42,449 bases of DNA, from positions 1 through 42,449 of the forward strand of contig JBAPRR010000120.1 of NCBI GenBank assembly GCA_049281195.1. The letters are read 5' to 3'. Each line of letters opens with the position of its first letter. Within the stretch, counting starts at the first letter, position 1. The translations under genes and the position numbers were made by a program. Positions 34,996 through 42,449 of the stretch are shown in pieces. This DNA comes from JBAPRR01 sp049281195. Lineage in GTDB: Bacteria > Actinomycetota > Acidimicrobiia > Acidimicrobiales > CAVXTF01. Below the pieces are notes generated by a model. The model was given only the letters and a program-made list of their open reading frames with translations. It was not told the DNA's origin and made no database searches.

Positions 34996-35619
34996 ATGGC
35001 GTTCGAGCCCCTGACCCCCGATCGCAGACGCAAACAGACCAGAGACCACCTGTTGGAAGCGGCCGCCAAGGTGCTGGCCGAGCGCGGATTCCAGGGAGCG
35101 TCCCTCGACGAGGTGGCCGCGGTTGCCGGATTCACCAAGGGCGCGGTGTACTCCAACTTCAAGAACAAGGAAGATCTCTTCCTCGCGCTGTTAGAGACGC
35201 TTCACGAGAGCGAGATGGTCGAGCTCCAGTCGACGCTCGAGTCCTCCGACGTCCCGCCCGAATCGCGCCTCGAGGATTTCGTCAAGTTCATGCGCGAGCC
35301 GCCGGTCGATGCCGGGTTCAACGCCACGGCTCTCTATCTCGAGTTCTGCACCTACGCGCTGCGCAACCCAACCGCGCGCGCCAAGTTGGTCGCGCTCGAC
35401 GAAGCGATGATCGACTCGGTGGCGGAGATCATGGGTTCAGAGCGCGCCAAGCAGAACATCGACTCGAACGAGCCCATCCGCGATCTGGCCCGGATCGTGC
35501 AGGCGTTCTCCCGTGGGCTCGCCATCATGCGCGCACTCGACCCCGAGTGCGTCGACGAGCAATTCCTCGAGACATCTATCGCCTTCTTGGCTCGAGCCCT
35601 CGTTCCGCCCGGGTCCTAG
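34996..35619 (+). CDS. TetR-family transcriptional regulator
   Basis: A 207-aa regulator. The N-terminal DNA-binding domain (about 12-58) shows the TetR helix-turn-helix: LLEAAAKVLAERGFQGAS, LDEVAAVAGFTKGAVYSNFKNKEDL (in two helices). The remaining residues form the ligand-binding and dimer domain, which is poorly conserved, so the effector cannot be predicted. It is divergent from the ABC exporter, and a long palindrome lies between them, so it probably represses that exporter until a ligand is bound. It converges on the S53 peptidase gene with only 4 bases between stops. Confidence 0.93.
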   Translation: MAFEPLTPDRRRKQTRDHLLEAAAKVLAERGFQGASLDEVAAVAGFTKGAVYSNFKNKEDLFLALLETLHESEMVELQSTLESSDVPPESRLEDFVKFMREPPVDAGFNATALYLEFCTYALRNPTARAKLVALDEAMIDSVAEIMGSERAKQNIDSNEPIRDLARIVQAFSRGLAIMRALDPECVDEQFLETSIAFLARALVPPGS

Positions 35620-35623
35620 AACC

Positions 35624-38203
35624 TCACGGGTTCGTGGCGCCGCCCCCGAGGGTGTAGTTGCACGACGGTCCACCGCTGTCGACCGTCTCGAGCAGCGACT
35701 CCTCGTTCGGCACGCCGACGGAGATGAAGGTGGAACCGGCCGGGGTGGTGAAGAGCGCTCCCGGAGACGGCGATCCCACGTGGGAAAGAGGAACGTCGAT
35801 CTCCACGATCCCGTTGGTGCCCAGGGTGAAGCTCCCGGTGTCGTCAGTATTGACCGGGTCGTAGTCGGTCTCCGTCCCTTCTTTCGTGACGGTTCCGTCG
35901 CCGAACGTCGGCGCAGATCCGGGCACCGCCGACAACTGGGCTTCGGCGAAGTACTCGGTTCCGTCGTAGCTCCAAAGGCCGTACCAATCGTCTGCTTCTG
36001 CACCGGTCGGGACGGTGTCGGTCAGGTCTGAAACGGTGAGCTGAACCTGCAACGTGGAGCCGTCGGTGCTCAGGCTCATGTTGCCTTGGAGCAACGACAG
36101 CTGCGGGTCGGAGTTCCCGAACAGGTCGGTCGCAGTGTGGGGAGGATTGCTCCACAGCGCACCGGTCGAAGAGCAGCTTCCACCACCGGTCTGGCAAGCG
36201 TTCAACCCGGGCTGGCCGCAGTCCTTCGGCTTCTTAGGCGGAAGGTCGCGTGTCGGGGTGAGGCTCTTGTTGCCGGTCGCGTACAGGGCCAGGGGGATCA
36301 GGTTCGGGGTGCCCAGGCCTGAGGTGTAGCTCCAGCCGCTCGGGTCGATGGGCGACCGTGGGAGCGAGGTGTAAAGGCCGTCTGTGGTGACCGGGCTCGA
36401 TGCGGTGCCGTTACCGATGTTGAAGAACGCCTTGGCGTCCTCGGTCGGGTTCAGCCCGATTTTGTAGAGGACCGGGTCGGCGAACCCGAGCGTGTACTTG
36501 CAATCGACGGGCTTGGCTGCGGCCTGGATGCGGGTCCACATGCCCATCCACAGAGGAGACGACAGGCTGGTGCCGGCTCCTTGCTCATTCGGAACGCCGC
36601 CCATGGTGACGGCGTAGCCGTTGGTGGCGATGTCACCGGACTGGGCCGACACGTCGGGGATGCCACGGCAAGCGGTGGGCGACGCGTAGGGAGTCCCATC
36701 GGGTTGAGACAGGCACGGTTGCTCGTCCAGCATGGGGATGCCCTGCTGGTAGGAGGGCTGCGCAATGTAGAAGGTGTTTCCTCCGCCGGTGAAGGTCCAG
36801 GCCGTCTCGATGAAGCGCTTGGCATTGGAAGCAGGAGCGGTAGCGGTGGACTCGGTTCCGTAGAGGACGGTTCCTCCGACGGCGACCACGTACGGGCTCG
36901 AGGCCGGGTAGTTCGTCTCAGGGAAGGCCTGGTTCACTGCGCCGTTTCCGGCACCGATGACCGTCGCTTCGACAACCGGGCACGACGAGCCGGTGTCTCC
37001 GGTCGAGGAGAAGAGAGTCTTTCCTTCGAGGGTGGCCTGCTCGAGGACGTTCTCCGACTCGGTCGTGAATTCGACACCAGCGGTGCCTGCGGTGCCGCCT
37101 TCCGGAGTGCTCACTCCGGTGCTGGTTTCCGGGCTGGTCGGGTTCTCCTCGCACTCACCGAACGAGGCGTTGGCCTGGTTCGGGCCGTTCGGGTCCGATG
37201 CCCATGCGCTCATGTCGGCGAGGACCGACGGGTCGGTCAGGTCGTTAGCGAAGAACAGGGTCTCCGAACGTGCCTCAGGCGCCATGCCGGTCGAAGCCTG
37301 GGTGTCTATGTCCCATTCTCCCGATCCGGACGTGTCCTGGAAGGTGTCGCCGACCGAGTCGACGTCGATACGGATCTCGGGGAGGTCGTTTTGAGTTTCG
37401 AATGCACGCAGGTCGGAGATGACGCCGGAGACGGCGCCCTCGCCGAGCACCGCCATGCTCTGGCCCTGGCCGAAGTCCGCCTTGGGGTTGGAGATCTTGG
37501 TCGGCTGGTCGTAGATGGACCACAGATCCTGCGGGGTGGTGAGGCCCACGCACTCGCTCGCCTCACAGGTCGACTGGTCGAGGTGCGAAGCAAGCAGGTT
37601 GTTGAGCCCGATGACGCCGGACACGTCGAGGCCCTGCGGGACTGTCGGGCCGTTGGTGTTGGCGAAAAAGGTCTTGGAACCCTCGGAGTAGTTCTCGAGG
37701 TGCACCGAGAAGGTCTTCTCCGCTGCGGAGGCGGGACCGCGGAGGTAGATGTACTCGTTAGTGCTCGGGGCGAAGACGACCTTCATGCCGTCGCGGGTGG
37801 CCCATTTCTTCAAGCTGTCGAAAGTGGAGGAGGAAATACCGAAGTCGGCTGCGACTTGCTTTGTCGTGAGGAAGTGGTGATAGAGCGGGCTCTTCGGACT
37901 GTAGATGGCGTTGTACGCGGCATTCTGCTCAGCGGCGTGAGGGTTGGCGAGGGTGATCCCGACCTCGACGCTTGAGGTGGCGGAAGTCGCTCCGAGTGCC
38001 TTGGCAGCCGCCAGGCCAGGAAGAACGTCTGTCGTAAAGACGGAAGAGGCGAACGTTCCCTTTGACACCGAGCTCGCCGTAGCCACTCCAGATCCGTTGA
38101 ACGCAAAGGGAAGAAGGAGTGCAAAAACCGCCACTGAGATTTGCACGATCCGGCGCACCCAAAACGACCTTCGGGGCGCGCGAGACCAAACATTCTTAAA
38201 CAT
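35624..38203 (-). CDS. Secreted S53 (sedolisin/kumamolisin-type) serine-carboxyl peptidase
   Basis: An 859-aa preproenzyme. The signal peptide has a basic start and a hydrophobic core at residues 19-34, with possible cleavage near ATASS. A pro-kumamolisin activation domain (about 55-200, with SPLYHHFLTTKQVAADFG) follows. The catalytic domain (about 220-650) has the Glu and Asp of GEWDID and the nucleophile in GAGTSLSSP, with a Ca-site-like ending SGWSYTSGLGTPN. The last 200 residues form an extra Cys-containing domain, possibly beta-sandwich, with no assignment. S53 enzymes are typically active at acidic pH. The ATG has a GGAGGCGGG ribosome binding site. It probably degrades extracellular protein. 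Confidence 0.92.
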   Translation of the reverse strand: MFKNVWSRAPRRSFWVRRIVQISVAVFALLLPFAFNGSGVATASSVSKGTFASSVFTTDVLPGLAAAKALGATSATSSVEVGITLANPHAAEQNAAYNAIYSPKSPLYHHFLTTKQVAADFGISSSTFDSLKKWATRDGMKVVFAPSTNEYIYLRGPASAAEKTFSVHLENYSEGSKTFFANTNGPTVPQGLDVSGVIGLNNLLASHLDQSTCEASECVGLTTPQDLWSIYDQPTKISNPKADFGQGQSMAVLGEGAVSGVISDLRAFETQNDLPEIRIDVDSVGDTFQDTSGSGEWDIDTQASTGMAPEARSETLFFANDLTDPSVLADMSAWASDPNGPNQANASFGECEENPTSPETSTGVSTPEGGTAGTAGVEFTTESENVLEQATLEGKTLFSSTGDTGSSCPVVEATVIGAGNGAVNQAFPETNYPASSPYVVAVGGTVLYGTESTATAPASNAKRFIETAWTFTGGGNTFYIAQPSYQQGIPMLDEQPCLSQPDGTPYASPTACRGIPDVSAQSGDIATNGYAVTMGGVPNEQGAGTSLSSPLWMGMWTRIQAAAKPVDCKYTLGFADPVLYKIGLNPTEDAKAFFNIGNGTASSPVTTDGLYTSLPRSPIDPSGWSYTSGLGTPNLIPLALYATGNKSLTPTRDLPPKKPKDCGQPGLNACQTGGGSCSSTGALWSNPPHTATDLFGNSDPQLSLLQGNMSLSTDGSTLQVQLTVSDLTDTVPTGAEADDWYGLWSYDGTEYFAEAQLSAVPGSAPTFGDGTVTKEGTETDYDPVNTDDTGSFTLGTNGIVEIDVPLSHVGSPSPGALFTTPAGSTFISVGVPNEESLLETVDSGGPSCNYTLGGGATNP

Positions 38204-38214
38204 TCCCGCCTCCA

Positions 38215-38253
38215 GGCAGACAACCGGCTCAGGCCACCGGATTGGGCAGACAA
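38215..38253. repeat. Two direct copies of GGCAGACAA, 30 bases apart
   Basis: Identical 9-base units at 38215-38223 and 38245-38253, upstream of the S53 peptidase gene and of the divergent kinase gene. The 30-base period is about three helical turns, so a regulator could bind both on one face. The region 38204-38363 contains no other gene. Confidence 0.5.
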
Positions 38254-38363
38254 ATACCCCGAGAAGTCGACAGGAAAACTCTGAGGCGATAACCGCGGGT
38301 CAGTTCGCTGTGGACTCATCCATGGGCGCCGGGTCACTCCTGGACGAGACAGAATTCCTTTAC

Positions 38364-38954
38364 ATGGAACTTCCAAGTGAACCTGATGACCGATCGACGC
38401 CAACGCTCGCCTACCTGTACGGTCCGCCGGCGGTAGGCAAGTTGACGGTGGCAGAGCACCTGAACCTGCTCACGGGCTGGCCGATCTTTCACAACCACCT
38501 GTCGGTCAACCCGGTCCGCGCGATCTTCGAGTTCGACTCGAGCCCCTTCAGAAACGTGGTCCACCGCCTGCGCCTCGACATTTTCCAGACGGCGATCGCC
38601 GAAGGTATGAGCCTGATCTTCACCAACAACTCGGCGTGGAGCGGACCGGATGGGCGCGAGCGATTTGCCGCTTTCGCCGCAACTGCCCGGAGCGTGGTCG
38701 AAGACAGAGGAGGTCGAGCGCGGTTCGTACGGTTGACCGCTCCTCAAGCGGTGCTCGAGGAGCGGCTGGCGAGCCAGTCTCGACAGCAACACGACAAGCT
38801 TGCGGACGTCCCGCGGTTACGAACGGTGCTCGGATCGCTCGATGATTCCGTGCTCTATGAGGACGATCTGACGATCGACACCAGCCAACTGTCGGCCGAA
38901 GAAGCGGCGCTCGCGATCCGGCCATACGTCGCCGGCACCGGCGTTGCCGGATAG
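38364..38954 (+). CDS. Small P-loop kinase / AAA-family ATPase
   Basis: About 196 aa. It has a Walker A motif GPPAVGKLT (near residue 19), a short strand leading to IFTNNSAWSGPDGRERF, and the helical lid-like region LEERLASQSRQQHDKL, resembling small-molecule or nucleotide kinases of the shikimate/adenylate kinase type. The substrate is unknown. The ATG at 38364 is the nearest start before the conserved region; an ATG at 38322 and a GTG at 38310 are in frame, and none has a ribosome binding site. The upstream open frame back to 37944 lies inside the peptidase gene and is not part of it. It is a single gene with no partner nearby. Confidence 0.7.
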   Translation: MELPSEPDDRSTPTLAYLYGPPAVGKLTVAEHLNLLTGWPIFHNHLSVNPVRAIFEFDSSPFRNVVHRLRLDIFQTAIAEGMSLIFTNNSAWSGPDGRERFAAFAATARSVVEDRGGRARFVRLTAPQAVLEERLASQSRQQHDKLADVPRLRTVLGSLDDSVLYEDDLTIDTSQLSAEEAALAIRPYVAGTGVAG

Positions 38955-39003
38955 CCGGGCAGGTCGGCCTTCACGGATCGACCTTGACTAACCGGCCGAT
39001 GGA

Positions 39004-39079
39004 TGGAGCCTGGGAGGGGAATTGAACCCCTGACCTGCGCATTACGAGTGCGCTGCTCTGCCGTCTGAGCTACCCAGGC
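39004..39079 (-). tRNA. tRNA-Thr (anticodon CGU), CCA encoded
   Basis: A 76-base cloverleaf on the - strand. The acceptor GCCTGGG pairs with CCCAGGC, the D arm is GCTC/GAGC, the anticodon stem GCGCA/TGCGC encloses loop CTCGTAA (anticodon CGT), and the T arm AGGGG/CCCCT encloses TTCAATT. The discriminator is T and a CCA end is encoded at 39004-39006. It decodes ACG. Its 5' flank (39080-39164) holds a weak 6-bp hairpin (39101-39125) and no gene. Confidence 0.97.
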
Positions 39080-39164
39080 CTGGACTTCCGACGGGATCTC
39101 GGCCCTCGTGAACCCTTGAAGGGCCCGGCCAGGTCCGAGTCTCAATAGAAGTGCAGGCGACAGG

Positions 39165-39563
39165 TTAGACAACGTCGGCCGAGGCCGATGACAGACCGCC
39201 GGGCAGCCGAATATCAGGCGTCACAAACACACACGCTTCACCTAGACCGTCCCCGAGGACTTCGACCCGGCCCCGAACATTGCAGCTGTTGCCTGATTGA
39301 GCAAGAACGCCGCTGACGACCGCCGTCAAGCCAACGGAGTCGAGCGAGGACTCCACCATCAACGTGATCCACCCAAAGACCGAGTCGTAACCAATGCGCG
39401 CTTCGTCAGCATCTTCGCGACTCAGCACGATTGAGAGGCCATTAGGTTCGACGACCGAGGCCAGTGCGATCGCGGCTCGTGATCGGTCGTCTGGGTCGGT
39501 GGCCGCGAATACATACTCACCCGGACGTCGATGAGGTGAGAGTCCGTCTGGGAGTTGCGTCAC
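39165..39563 (-). CDS. ACT-domain protein with divergent C-terminus
   Basis: A 132-aa protein. Residues 1-95 resemble the small paired-ACT family (GEYVFAATDPDD, EPNGLSIVLS, WITLMVESSLDSVGLTAVVSGVL, then CNV). Family members usually continue with a VAGFxHDHxFVP-like segment; here it is replaced by RGRVEVLGDGLGEACVFVTPD, about eight residues longer and without the HDH. The reading frame shows no obvious frameshift repair in the other frames. It starts with GTG 6 bases after holB and ends 85 bases before the tRNA. A ligand-sensing role is possible but unproven. Confidence 0.65.
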   Translation of the reverse strand: MTQLPDGLSPHRRPGEYVFAATDPDDRSRAAIALASVVEPNGLSIVLSREDADEARIGYDSVFGWITLMVESSLDSVGLTAVVSGVLAQSGNSCNVRGRVEVLGDGLGEACVFVTPDIRLPGGLSSASADVV

Positions 39564-39569
39564 CGACGC

Positions 39570-40664
39570 TCAGACTTCGGATAGAGCGGACAGCCGTATA
39601 AAAAGGGATTCGAGAAGAAGCATCTCATTGGGGTTCCTGATTAGTTCGATCGCTGCCGCGCCGACGATGTCGCAGGCTTTCGTCAGATCTTGAAGCTTCG
39701 CCTCGGCGTGAGCCGATCCATCACGCGCCCGCTCTGCAGCACGGTCCCTATAGGCGCGGGCGAGCTCGGCGAGACCGGCCTTCAACTCGTCGGTACGCAG
39801 GCGTCGCTCCTCGCGCTTGTGACGATCCTCGATCTCGCGTCGTCCTGTGATGCCCCTGTCGCCGGAAGCGTTGGCCCTTTCCGCGAGCATCTCGAGCTCG
39901 GCTTGGTGGCGCTGACGTAAGGGTTCGACAGCTGAGGAGCTGGCTTGGATGAGTTCTTCAGCCAGAAGGACCACCGTCGCTCCCGTACCGTCCAGTCGAG
40001 CTGGAACGTTGCGCCAAAGTTGCCTACGGCTTTCGACACTCGGATCGTCAACCAACAATCGGGCCTTGTCAGGACTTCCCCCGGCCGCGTGTGCGGCGCG
40101 GTGCGCAGTCTCCTCACTCACGCCGGAGGCCTGGAGCCAGGCGGAAAGCTCGGGTTCTGGCACCGCCCCGAGCTCGAGGCGGACACAGCGGCTCGCGACG
40201 GTCACCAGCTCCGGAGTGATGGTGTCGGCCATAAGCACGAGCACCGTCGATGGCGGCGGCTCCTCGAGGGTCTTCAGTAGAACGGGTGCGGCAAGCCTCG
40301 CCAGGTGCATGTCGGCTATGGATATGACCTGACGGTCAGCTTCCCGGGGGCGCCGATACGCCATGCGAACGACCCGCCTGGCATCGTCAACAGCCAGGTT
40401 CGCACCTGCTCGCTCGACTTCGACGAGATCCGGATGCACGCCGGACAGCACCCGCCTGCAGGTGTCGCAACCGTCGCCCCCTCCCGAGGGGCAGAGCAGA
40501 GCCGCCGCGAAGCCACGAACGATCTCACGCTGCTGCAAACCGGAGGGTCCGACGAGGAGATAGGCGTGAACCGGCTTGGTCGCGGCGGCCAGGAGCTGCT
40601 CGATGGCCGCACGCTGACCCACGACTCCTTTAAAGACGTCTTCTGAAGGAAGTAGGTCCGTCAC
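39570..40664 (-). CDS. holB: DNA polymerase III delta-prime subunit
   Basis: A 364-aa clamp-loader subunit. The AAA+ domain starts with VVGQRAAIEQLLAAATKPVHAYLL. The P-loop position (GPSGLQQREIVRG) lacks the Lys-Ser/Thr pair, as expected for a non-hydrolysing delta-prime. The zinc module shows only three Cys (LLCPSGGGDGCDTC) where four are usual. Sensor 1 is in LLKTLEEPPPSTVLVL and the SRC motif in VASRCVRLEL. A charged coiled-coil-like stretch (about 245-310) lies before the collar domain. It is 13 bases downstream of tmk, in the standard actinobacterial topA-tmk-holB order. Confidence 0.9.
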   Translation of the reverse strand: MTDLLPSEDVFKGVVGQRAAIEQLLAAATKPVHAYLLVGPSGLQQREIVRGFAAALLCPSGGGDGCDTCRRVLSGVHPDLVEVERAGANLAVDDARRVVRMAYRRPREADRQVISIADMHLARLAAPVLLKTLEEPPPSTVLVLMADTITPELVTVASRCVRLELGAVPEPELSAWLQASGVSEETAHRAAHAAGGSPDKARLLVDDPSVESRRQLWRNVPARLDGTGATVVLLAEELIQASSSAVEPLRQRHQAELEMLAERANASGDRGITGRREIEDRHKREERRLRTDELKAGLAELARAYRDRAAERARDGSAHAEAKLQDLTKACDIVGAAAIELIRNPNEMLLLESLFIRLSALSEV

Positions 40665-40677
40665 TGAAAACGCTCGA

Positions 40678-41325
40678 TCATTTCAGAATCTCCGAAGGTA
40701 CCGGACCGAGTCGACTGGCCACTTCCTTTCGTACAAATTCTTCGACAGCGCCCAGATCGGCTGTGGCGTCGATGATCGCCCAGTGGTCCGGATCAGCGTG
40801 GGCCAACGACAGGTAGCCGTCGCGCACCCGGGAAAAGAACTCGTCGCCCAGATGCTCGAGACGATCGAGGGAAGATGCCTTCATCCGCTGGCGCGCCGTG
40901 GCCACCGGTAGATCCAACAGAATCTGAAGGTCCGGCTCAATGCCGGCCGACGCGAACGCGACGATGGACCGGAGTTCGTCGAGGCTCAAGCCTCTGCCGA
41001 AACCCTGATACGCGAGCGTCGATGCATTGAATCGATCGCAGATGATCCATCTGCCTGCTTCGAGGGTCGGGCGAAGCAACTGATCAACGTGCTCGGCGCG
41101 GTCGGCCGCCATCAAGAGCGCCTCTGTCCTGAGTGACAACGGATCACGCCCAGGATCGAGGAGCAGGGAACGGAGATCGGCACCAACTGAGGTGGCGCCG
41201 GGCTCTGCGGTGAGAAGAGCGCCGGTCCAAGAAGCAAGCAGGCCGGCCTGGGTGGACTTTCCGCACCCGTCGATTCCCTCTAAGACGATGAGCCGCCCAT
41301 AATCCGGGGCGGCAGATCCTGACAT
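40678..41325 (-). CDS. tmk: Thymidylate kinase
   Basis: A 215-aa dTMP kinase. The P-loop EGIDGCGKST, the EPG motif in TAEPGATSVG (usually EPGGT), ICDRFNASTLAYQGFGRG and the LID region RQRMKAS are visible. It supplies dTDP for dTTP synthesis. The ATG has a TATCCT hexamer ending 7 bases upstream inside the 17-base gap after topA, so a leaderless internal transcript is possible. Confidence 0.93.
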   Translation of the reverse strand: MSGSAAPDYGRLIVLEGIDGCGKSTQAGLLASWTGALLTAEPGATSVGADLRSLLLDPGRDPLSLRTEALLMAADRAEHVDQLLRPTLEAGRWIICDRFNASTLAYQGFGRGLSLDELRSIVAFASAGIEPDLQILLDLPVATARQRMKASSLDRLEHLGDEFFSRVRDGYLSLAHADPDHWAIIDATADLGAVEEFVRKEVASRLGPVPSEILK

Positions 41326-41332
41326 GCCGTGG

Positions 41333-41338
41333 AGGATA
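41333..41338 (-). promoter_or_regulatory. -10-like hexamer TATCCT before tmk
   Basis: TATCCT ends 7 bases before the tmk ATG in the short topA-tmk gap. It fits the window-wide TAnnnT pattern; no -35 was identified. Confidence 0.35.
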
Positions 41339-41342
41339 TGCC

Positions 41343-42449
41343 TCAGGTGTCGTCAGGCGGATTGGCGCTCTTCGCGGCAGCCTTGGTGGCTTTCCTCGCC
41401 TTCGTCGTCTTGGTGGCTTTGGAGGCCTTCTTCGTCGTCTTGGATGCCTTGGAAGCGGCCTTGGTCGTCTTTGCTGCCTTTTTGGCCCGCTTCTGCGGTG
41501 GCCCCGCCGCTCGGCGGTCAGCGAGTAGCTCGGATGCCCGCTCAATCGAGATGTTGTCCACGTCGTCCCCGCGGCGAAGCGATGCGTTGGTCGTCCCGTC
41601 CGTTACGTACGGGCCGAACCTGCCACTGCGAAGCGTCACCGTGAGGCTGGTGGCCGGATCGACGCCGACCTCTTTTATCGGTGAGGCGGCACGCCGTCCT
41701 CTCACCGACTTCGGCTGGGAGAAGAGGGTGACGGCCTCAGGAAGCGTCACCGCGAAGATCTGCTCCTCCGATTCGAGGCTGCGGGTGTCAGTGCCCTTCT
41801 TCAGATAAGGACCGAACTTGCCGTTCAAGGCCTGGATCTCCTCGCCCGACTCGGGGTCGGTTCCGACCGCGCGGGGAAGGGAGAGCAGACGCAGCGCGTC
41901 TTCCAGTTCGATGGTCGCAGGCGACATCGATGCGAAGAGGGATGCAGTAGCCGGCTTTTCGCCGTCGGCGGCCTCACCGTGCTGGATGTACGGCCCGTAC
42001 CTTCCGGCGCGGACGATCACCGGCAGGCCGGTCGCGGGATGCTCTCCGACCACGCGGTCACCGGACGGTGCAGAAAGTAGTTCCTGTGCTCGTTCCACCG
42101 TCAGCTCGTCGGGCGGGACGTCCTCGGGGACAGATATCCGGTCCTCGCCGCGCTGGAGATATGGGCCGTAGCGGCCGACGCGAACCACGATCTCGGTACC
42201 GTCTTCGGCCTTCCCGATCGGGATCGAGTTGATCTGCCTGGCGTCGATCTCCGCCAGGTGTTGGGCAACGTCTTCTTTGAGGCCCCGGGCGCGACCGTTG
42301 CCTGCACCGTTTCCGTCCGGACCGGCGGGAGTGCCGAAATAAAAGCGCGTCAGCCACGGAAGGACCTCTTCGGTGCCTTCTGCGATCCTGTCGAGGTCGT
42401 CCTCCATCGAGGCTGTGAAGCCGTAGTCGACGAGATCGCCGAAGTGCTG
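41343..42449 (-). CDS. topA: DNA topoisomerase I, C-terminal part; 5' end outside window
   Basis: The frame runs open to the right edge (QHFGDLVDYGFTA before the first in-frame ATG), so only the last 368 or so residues are visible. FTASMEDDLDRIAEG is the end of the catalytic core. Four topoisomerase C-terminal repeats follow, each with a GRYGPY/GKFGPY/GRFGPY core, instead of zinc ribbons. The tail (about 45 residues) is an array of Lys/Ala/Thr/Ser, such as KKAAKTTKAASKASKTTKKA, the basic tail that actinobacterial TopA uses to bind DNA. tmk starts 17 bases after the stop. Confidence 0.95.
   Translation of the reverse strand, partial: QHFGDLVDYGFTASMEDDLDRIAEGTEEVLPWLTRFYFGTPAGPDGNGAGNGRARGLKEDVAQHLAEIDARQINSIPIGKAEDGTEIVVRVGRYGPYLQRGEDRISVPEDVPPDELTVERAQELLSAPSGDRVVGEHPATGLPVIVRAGRYGPYIQHGEAADGEKPATASLFASMSPATIELEDALRLLSLPRAVGTDPESGEEIQALNGKFGPYLKKGTDTRSLESEEQIFAVTLPEAVTLFSQPKSVRGRRAASPIKEVGVDPATSLTVTLRSGRFGPYVTDGTTNASLRRGDDVDNISIERASELLADRRAAGPPQKRAKKAAKTTKAASKASKTTKKASKATKTTKARKATKAAAKSANPPDDT

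Noticed and set aside
36581..37975. Open frame of 464 codons on the + strand inside the S53 peptidase gene
   Set aside because: Antisense shadow; the peptidase has a signal peptide and catalytic motifs. The kinase frame extension back to 37944 is rejected for the same reason.

Overview
This 42.4-kb window is GC-rich and comes from an actinobacterium. The evidence is gene content and order: carD-ispD-ispF-rlmB, radA-disA, clpC, lysS, tilS-hpt-folE-folP-folB-folK with an actinobacterial DUF2342 zinc metalloprotease, sigR with an RsrA-type anti-sigma factor, topA-tmk-holB, frequent GTG starts, and a Lys/Ala-rich TopA tail. A deep lineage such as Acidimicrobiia is my best guess (inference only). 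Departures from the usual order (no cysS between ispF and rlmB, no ftsH between hpt and folE) and a sedolisin-family secreted peptidase, a family often associated with acidic habitats, fit that guess. I see no insertion sequence, phage, CRISPR array, rRNA or plasmid function. One tRNA-Thr(CGU) is present.

Layout. (1) 1-7514, + strand: a catabolic block of an acyl-CoA synthetase (cut by the left edge), a 3-ketosteroid-dehydrogenase-like flavoprotein, a Rieske oxygenase alpha subunit, a second acyl-CoA ligase, an E1 alpha/E1 beta 2-oxoacid dehydrogenase pair and a free-standing 77-aa lipoyl domain. The last four genes are tightly packed or overlapping. (2) 7545-10028, - strand: a PH-domain-like membrane protein and a secreted Ig-like protein with a strong bidirectional terminator between them. 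(3) 10241-18192, - strand: rlmB, ispF, ispD, carD, then disA, radA, then clpC. A polyprenyl diphosphate synthase (18505-19488, +) diverges from clpC and converges on lysS. (4) 19498-32090, - strand: one nearly gap-free series that reads, in transcription order, DUF2342 protease, tilS, hpt, folE, folP, a pseudophosphatase-like protein, folB, folK, a DUF2520 Rossmann protein, panC, panD, nadB, nadC, coaX, lysS. It joins folate, pantothenate/CoA and NAD synthesis to purine salvage and tRNA functions. (5) 32180-35619: rsrA, sigR and an ABC-2 exporter pair (- strand), facing a divergent TetR gene across a 62-base region that holds a large palindrome overlapping both promoters. (6) 35624-42449: a secreted S53 peptidase, a small P-loop kinase (+), tRNA-Thr, an ACT-domain protein, holB, tmk and the C-terminal part of topA (cut by the right edge).

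The clearest unexplained pattern is at translation starts. At least ten transcription-unit-like starts have a TAnnnT -10-like hexamer ending 6-8 bases before the start codon and usually no Shine-Dalgarno sequence, which predicts leaderless mRNAs. A second pattern is stop/start overlaps of the form TTGA at several operon junctions. The most novel protein-level candidates are the free lipoyl domain beside E1 without an E2 core, and a dual-specificity-phosphatase-like protein in the folate operon whose catalytic loop has lost its Cys and Arg.
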